Assembly (NCBI GenBank): GCA_016735415.1
Contig: JAERRP010000668.1
Location: 1 to 8,007, forward strand
Direction of reading: 5' to 3'
DNA: 8,007 nucleotides
Source: Desulfobacterales bacterium
GTDB lineage: Bacteria > Desulfobacterota > Desulfobacteria > Desulfobacterales > UBA5852
The notes under the pieces were generated by a model. It was not told where the DNA came from, searched no databases, and worked only from the letters and a program-made list of their open reading frames with translations. The translations under genes were made by a program, and so were the position numbers. This document shows, piece after piece, positions 6,444 through 8,007 of the stretch; position 1 is the stretch's first letter; the number at the start of each line of letters is the position of its first letter.

Positions 6444-6483
6444 GCGTCAATGGGTTCATACGGGTTGTATGGGGCATTGACGC
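6444..6483. repeat. Nested stem-loop (9 + 5 bp)
   Basis: GCGTCAATG (6444-6452) pairs exactly with CATTGACGC (6475-6483). Inside it CATAC (6457-6461) pairs with GTATG (6467-6471) around GGGTT, leaving a small internal loop. There is no T-run on either side, so it is not a terminator. It lies 25 bp from the stronger hairpin at 6509-6546 and may belong to the same RNA or remnant. Confidence 0.6.
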
Positions 6484-6495
6484 AACACCGTCGCC

Positions 6496-6546
6496 GGACC
6501 CAAAAACAATCAAGATGGGGCGTGTTTATCCACGCCCCATCTTGAT
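6496..6546 (-). terminator. Perfect 16-bp hairpin with U-tract, orphan terminator on the minus strand
   Basis: ATCAAGATGGGGCGTG (6509-6524) and CACGCCCCATCTTGAT (6531-6546) are exact complements around a six-base loop. On the minus strand the stem is followed by TGTTTTTGGG, a good Rho-independent terminator; on the plus strand only CTTT follows. The nearest minus-strand gene to the right ends at 7589, more than 1 kb away with plus-strand genes between, and the glycosyltransferase to the left is only starting. So the terminator has no obvious client: it may end an unseen small RNA, serve a gene now lost, or act weakly on plus-strand transcripts. Confidence 0.65.
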
Positions 6547-6635
6547 CTTTATGAAAAACGGCAGGAAAAGTAAATGTCCCGGCGGTATATAAAATAGGAT
6601 CATCTCCAAAAGAGTTGGCGTAATTCTGAGGGTTA

Positions 6636-6656
6636 CGGATTGCGGATTCGCGGATT
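6636..6656 (+). repeat. Short tandem CGGATT repeat upstream of the four-helix bundle gene
   Basis: CGGATT occurs at 6636-6641, 6643-6648 and 6651-6656, at 7- and 8-base steps, and a related GGTTA precedes it. From memory, similar short GGATT/GGTTA repeat tracts are frequent just before S23-like four-helix bundle genes in several bacteria, which suggests they travel together. It ends nine bases before the ATG and leaves no classic Shine-Dalgarno. Confidence 0.5.
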
Positions 6657-6664
6657 CAAGTGAA

Positions 6665-6916
6665 ATGCTAAAAAATTACAAAGAGTTGCATGTCTGGCAA
6701 AAATCATACAAACTCTGTTTAGAGATATATAGCGTAACAGCAAAATTCCCAAAGGAAGAGCGATACGGCCTGACTTTGCAGATCAGGAGATCGGCGGTGT
6801 CCATTCCATCAAATATCGCTGAAGGTTATGGAAGAAGGACAGGGGCTGATTAAATCAGGATACTTTATATTGCCTATGGTTCGGTTTGCAATGGTTGTGT
6901 AAACGGTTTCACCTGA
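6665..6916 (+). pseudogene. Truncated four-helix bundle protein (S23 / rRNA intervening-sequence family)
   Basis: The frame begins MLKNYKELHVWQKSYKLCLE and continues with FPKEERYGLTLQIRRSAVSIPSNIAEGYGRR, the strongly conserved core of the S23-like four-helix bundle family, which normally runs about 115-120 residues. Here a TAA at 6851-6853 ends it after 62 residues. The same frame beyond the stop reads IRILYIAYGSVC (6854-6889), exactly the expected continuation (family: Y-I-x-F-L-Y-I-A-Y-G-S), so the stop looks like a Tyr codon changed to TAA rather than a frameshift. After GSVC the homology ends abruptly, and the frame closes at TGA 6914-6916 without the C-terminal helix. The gene therefore has a nonsense change and a lost 3' end. 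The intact family is found inside 23S rRNA genes or free in genomes, with unclear function. A CGGATT repeat lies directly upstream. Confidence 0.88.
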
Positions 6917-6978
6917 TGGTATGTTTGGCACGCTCATGATAACTGTCGGTTAAAGCGGCACATGGATACGGCCGGCTG

Positions 6979-6995
6979 ACGGTAACAACAACCGT
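6979..6995 (+). promoter_or_regulatory. Small hairpin ahead of the ribosome site of the reductase gene
   Basis: ACGGT (6979-6983) pairs with ACCGT (6991-6995) around AACAACA, ending eight bases before the AAGGAGA ribosome site (7004-7010). It is only five pairs, so it may be chance, or it may modestly affect translation. Confidence 0.25.
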
Positions 6996-7003
6996 GCGGC
7001 TGA

Positions 7004-7010
7004 AAGGAGA
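7004..7010 (+). promoter_or_regulatory. Ribosome binding site deciding the reductase start
   Basis: AAGGAGA followed by seven bases and ATG (7018-7020). It selects this ATG over an in-frame GTG at 6994. Confidence 0.85.
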
Positions 7011-7017
7011 GATAGCG

Positions 7018-7545
7018 ATGGCGATAGAGACGATTCTGCTGATGGCTCAGACACTTGATGGGAAAATCGCCAAAGATTCGGACCATTTTCCCGATTGGAC
7101 CGGCAGGGCGGACAAGCGTCTTTTCGTAGAAGTCACCAAGGCGGCCGGGGCACTGATCATGGGGTCCAAAACCTTTGATACGATCGGCCGTCCACTGCCG
7201 GGGCGAAAAAACATCGTTATGACCCGCAATCCCCGGCGTATCTCCCGCTGGGACAACCTGATCTATACGGATCTTGCGCCCCAAAAACTCTTGTCCGAAC
7301 TGGAAGCCGAGGGCTACCGCCAGGTGGTAATCGCCGGCGGGACACGGATCAATTCGATATTTATGCGGGCCGGTCTGATCGATGAAATGATCGTTACGAT
7401 TGCGCCGATGATATTCGGAACCGGTATCGCTCTTTTCGAAGAAGGCATCGCGGCGGACCTTACACTGAAGGATTTTAAAAGGCTGGATGAGGAGCGGGTC
7501 TGCCTCTACTACCGCGTCACGCCAAAAGACAAGCGATCGGCGTAA
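7018..7545 (+). CDS. Dihydrofolate reductase-like / RibD C-terminal domain reductase
   Basis: Single-domain protein of 175 residues with the DHFR fold shared by FolA and the RibD reductase domain. Marks are the N-terminal strand ETILLMAQTLDGKIA (4-18), IMGSKTFDTIGRPLPGRKNIV (47-67, the NADPH-site region) and VVIAGGTRINSIFMRAGLIDEMIVTIAP (103-130), where the GGTR loop binds the cofactor. It is likely an NADPH-dependent reductase of a pteridine or pyrimidine-type substrate. It lacks a RibD deaminase domain and riboflavin neighbours, and such stand-alone members have mostly unknown substrates, so neither folA nor ribD should be assigned. The ATG at 7018 is supported by AAGGAGA seven bases upstream; an in-frame GTG at 6994 lies before that site and is unlikely. 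It is monocistronic on the plus strand and convergent with fmdB. Confidence 0.88.
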   Translation: MAIETILLMAQTLDGKIAKDSDHFPDWTGRADKRLFVEVTKAAGALIMGSKTFDTIGRPLPGRKNIVMTRNPRRISRWDNLIYTDLAPQKLLSELEAEGYRQVVIAGGTRINSIFMRAGLIDEMIVTIAPMIFGTGIALFEEGIAADLTLKDFKRLDEERVCLYYRVTPKDKRSA

Positions 7546-7588
7546 TCGAGGGCCGACTTGTGGGGATGGTGTGGTGGTCTGAACGATT

Positions 7589-7903
7589 TCAGTCCGAGAT
7601 GGTTTTCTTCAGATTGGGAAGCGTTTCGGGCCGACCCCGATGGACATAGCGGCTGTCCCCATCGCGGGCGGTCACATTTTCATAAACGCCGGCGTCGCGT
7701 TTCACCAGTTTTGTGAATCCCAGATCTTTGAGTTCGGTGTTGGTTTTGGGCGTGCTGATGTTGCTGCGCGAAATGAGTTTGTGCACCGGCGCGTCGCACG
7801 TCGGGCAACGCGTCAGGGGTTGATCGTTGATGGACTGCCGAACCTCAAAGACTTTTCCCAAAGCGCATGAAGTTTCGTGGTGTTCGTATTCATAGACGGG
7901 CAT
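7589..7903 (-). CDS. FmdB-family zinc-ribbon protein, variant first zinc knuckle
   Basis: Small protein of 104 residues. MPVYEYE is the family start, FEVRQSINDQPLTRCPTCDAPVHKLIS (19-45) the family core, and LKDLGFTKLVKRDAGVYENVT (58-78) a common tail. FmdB proteins are proposed regulators or RNA-associated zinc ribbons; none of this is shown here. Normally a CxxC lies in the first ten residues (YECxxCG); here that part is EHHETSCALG, so only C13 plus H8 or H9 could stand in, while the second CxxC (C33, C36) is intact. The ATG at 7903 is chosen over an upstream ATG at 7951 because the longer form would translate through the tRNA terminator. An AAGGA lies 13 bases upstream, rather far. Only 17 bases separate the start from the terminator T-run, so no room is left for a separate promoter downstream of it. 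Confidence 0.87.
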   Translation of the reverse strand: MPVYEYEHHETSCALGKVFEVRQSINDQPLTRCPTCDAPVHKLISRSNISTPKTNTELKDLGFTKLVKRDAGVYENVTARDGDSRYVHRGRPETLPNLKKTISD

Positions 7904-7920
7904 AATACTTTTTGTGTCCT

Positions 7921-7957
7921 TAAAAAAAAAGGAGTTATGGCCGAATACCATAACCCC
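7921..7957 (-). terminator. Rho-independent terminator of the tRNA transcript
   Basis: On the minus strand GGGGTTATGG pairs with CCATAACTCC (one G-U pair) around a seven-base loop, followed at once by nine T. In plus coordinates the arms are 7931-7940 and 7948-7957 and the T-run is 7922-7930. It starts ten bases after the encoded CCA of the tRNA and ends 18 bases before the fmdB start, so it could also act as an attenuator for fmdB. Confidence 0.9.
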
Positions 7958-7967
7958 TTGATTTAAC

Positions 7968-8007
7968 TGGTGGGCGGTACTGGGATTGAACCAGTGACTT
8001 CTACCGT
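7968..8007 (-). tRNA. tRNA 3' half, probably tRNA-Val; 5' part outside the window
   Basis: Reading the minus strand from the window edge: AC (positions 37-38), GGTAG as the 3' side of the anticodon stem, the variable loop AAGTC, a T-arm of ACTGG, loop TTCAATC, CCAGT, then the acceptor strand ACCGCCC, discriminator A and an encoded CCA (7968-7970). All five T-stem pairs match. The anticodon lies just outside the window. The combination of ACCGCCC-A with this T-arm and A37-C38 recalls deltaproteobacterial tRNA-Val(GAC), but identity is inferred from memory. Confidence 0.88.

Larger units (their letters stand above)
6314..6664. other. 351-bp region without a gene, with two strong hairpins
   Basis: Upstream of the glycosyltransferase, on the minus strand, there is an exact TTGACA (6376-6381) but no good -10 at the right distance. 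Two separate stem-loops follow (6444-6483 and 6509-6546). From 6586 the AT-rich TATATAAAATA resembles a -10 for the broken gene at 6665, and a CGGATT triplet repeat lies at 6636-6656. No protein-like frame is present apart from shadows of the glycosyltransferase. Confidence 0.5.

Noticed and set aside
2627..6465. The 8-mer ATACGGGT at about 2627, 3433, 6018 and 6458
   Set aside because: Spacing is irregular, flanks do not align well and one copy lies inside a coding gene; probably coincidence in this composition.
6926..6945. TTGGCACG resembling the -24 element of a sigma-54 promoter before the reductase gene
   Set aside because: The -12 position reads TGATA at the right distance and lacks the required GC, so a functional sigma-54 promoter is unlikely.

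Overview
The window looks like ordinary chromosomal sequence from a mid-GC Gram-negative bacterium. The flavour of the proteins (a rocD-type aminotransferase beside an FCD-type GntR regulator, a mutT-dinB pair, an S23-like four-helix bundle gene, a variant FmdB protein) suggests a deltaproteobacterium, perhaps a Desulfobacterales relative. That placement is inference from memory, not from a search. Most genes are on the minus strand. There is no CRISPR array, no phage module and no intact insertion sequence.

Layout, left to right. Positions 1-214 hold only an unrecognised ORF end. Next, on the minus strand, come a GntR/FadR-type regulator (1608-2330) and, downstream of it, ornithine aminotransferase rocD (215-1417). 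The 190-bp gap between them is mostly a 141-bp multi-step imperfect palindrome (1446-1586). A small acidic DUF6794-like gene (2701-3015) sits alone between two long non-coding stretches. A mutT-type Nudix hydrolase (4648-5073) lies 31 bp upstream of dinB, DNA polymerase IV (3447-4616), and the two look like one operon for nucleotide-pool cleaning and translesion synthesis. The 118-bp leader of mutT contains three roughly concentric inverted repeats. A GT4-family glycosyltransferase (5192-6313) follows, starting with GTG or TTG.

The right part is more disturbed. Region 6314-6664 has no gene but carries two strong hairpins, one a perfect 16-bp stem with a U-tract on the minus side and no matching gene. 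It leads into a broken four-helix bundle (S23-like) gene (6665-6916) with an in-frame stop and a lost 3' end. Then come a plus-strand DHFR/RibD-C-like reductase (7018-7545), and on the minus strand an FmdB-type protein with an altered zinc ribbon (7589-7903), a strong tRNA terminator (7921-7957) and the 3' half of a tRNA, probably tRNA-Val (7968-8007).

No new multi-gene system is visible. The best leads are the non-coding structures (1446-1586, 5091-5180, 6444-6546), the decayed S23-like gene and the tRNA-terminator-fmdB arrangement.
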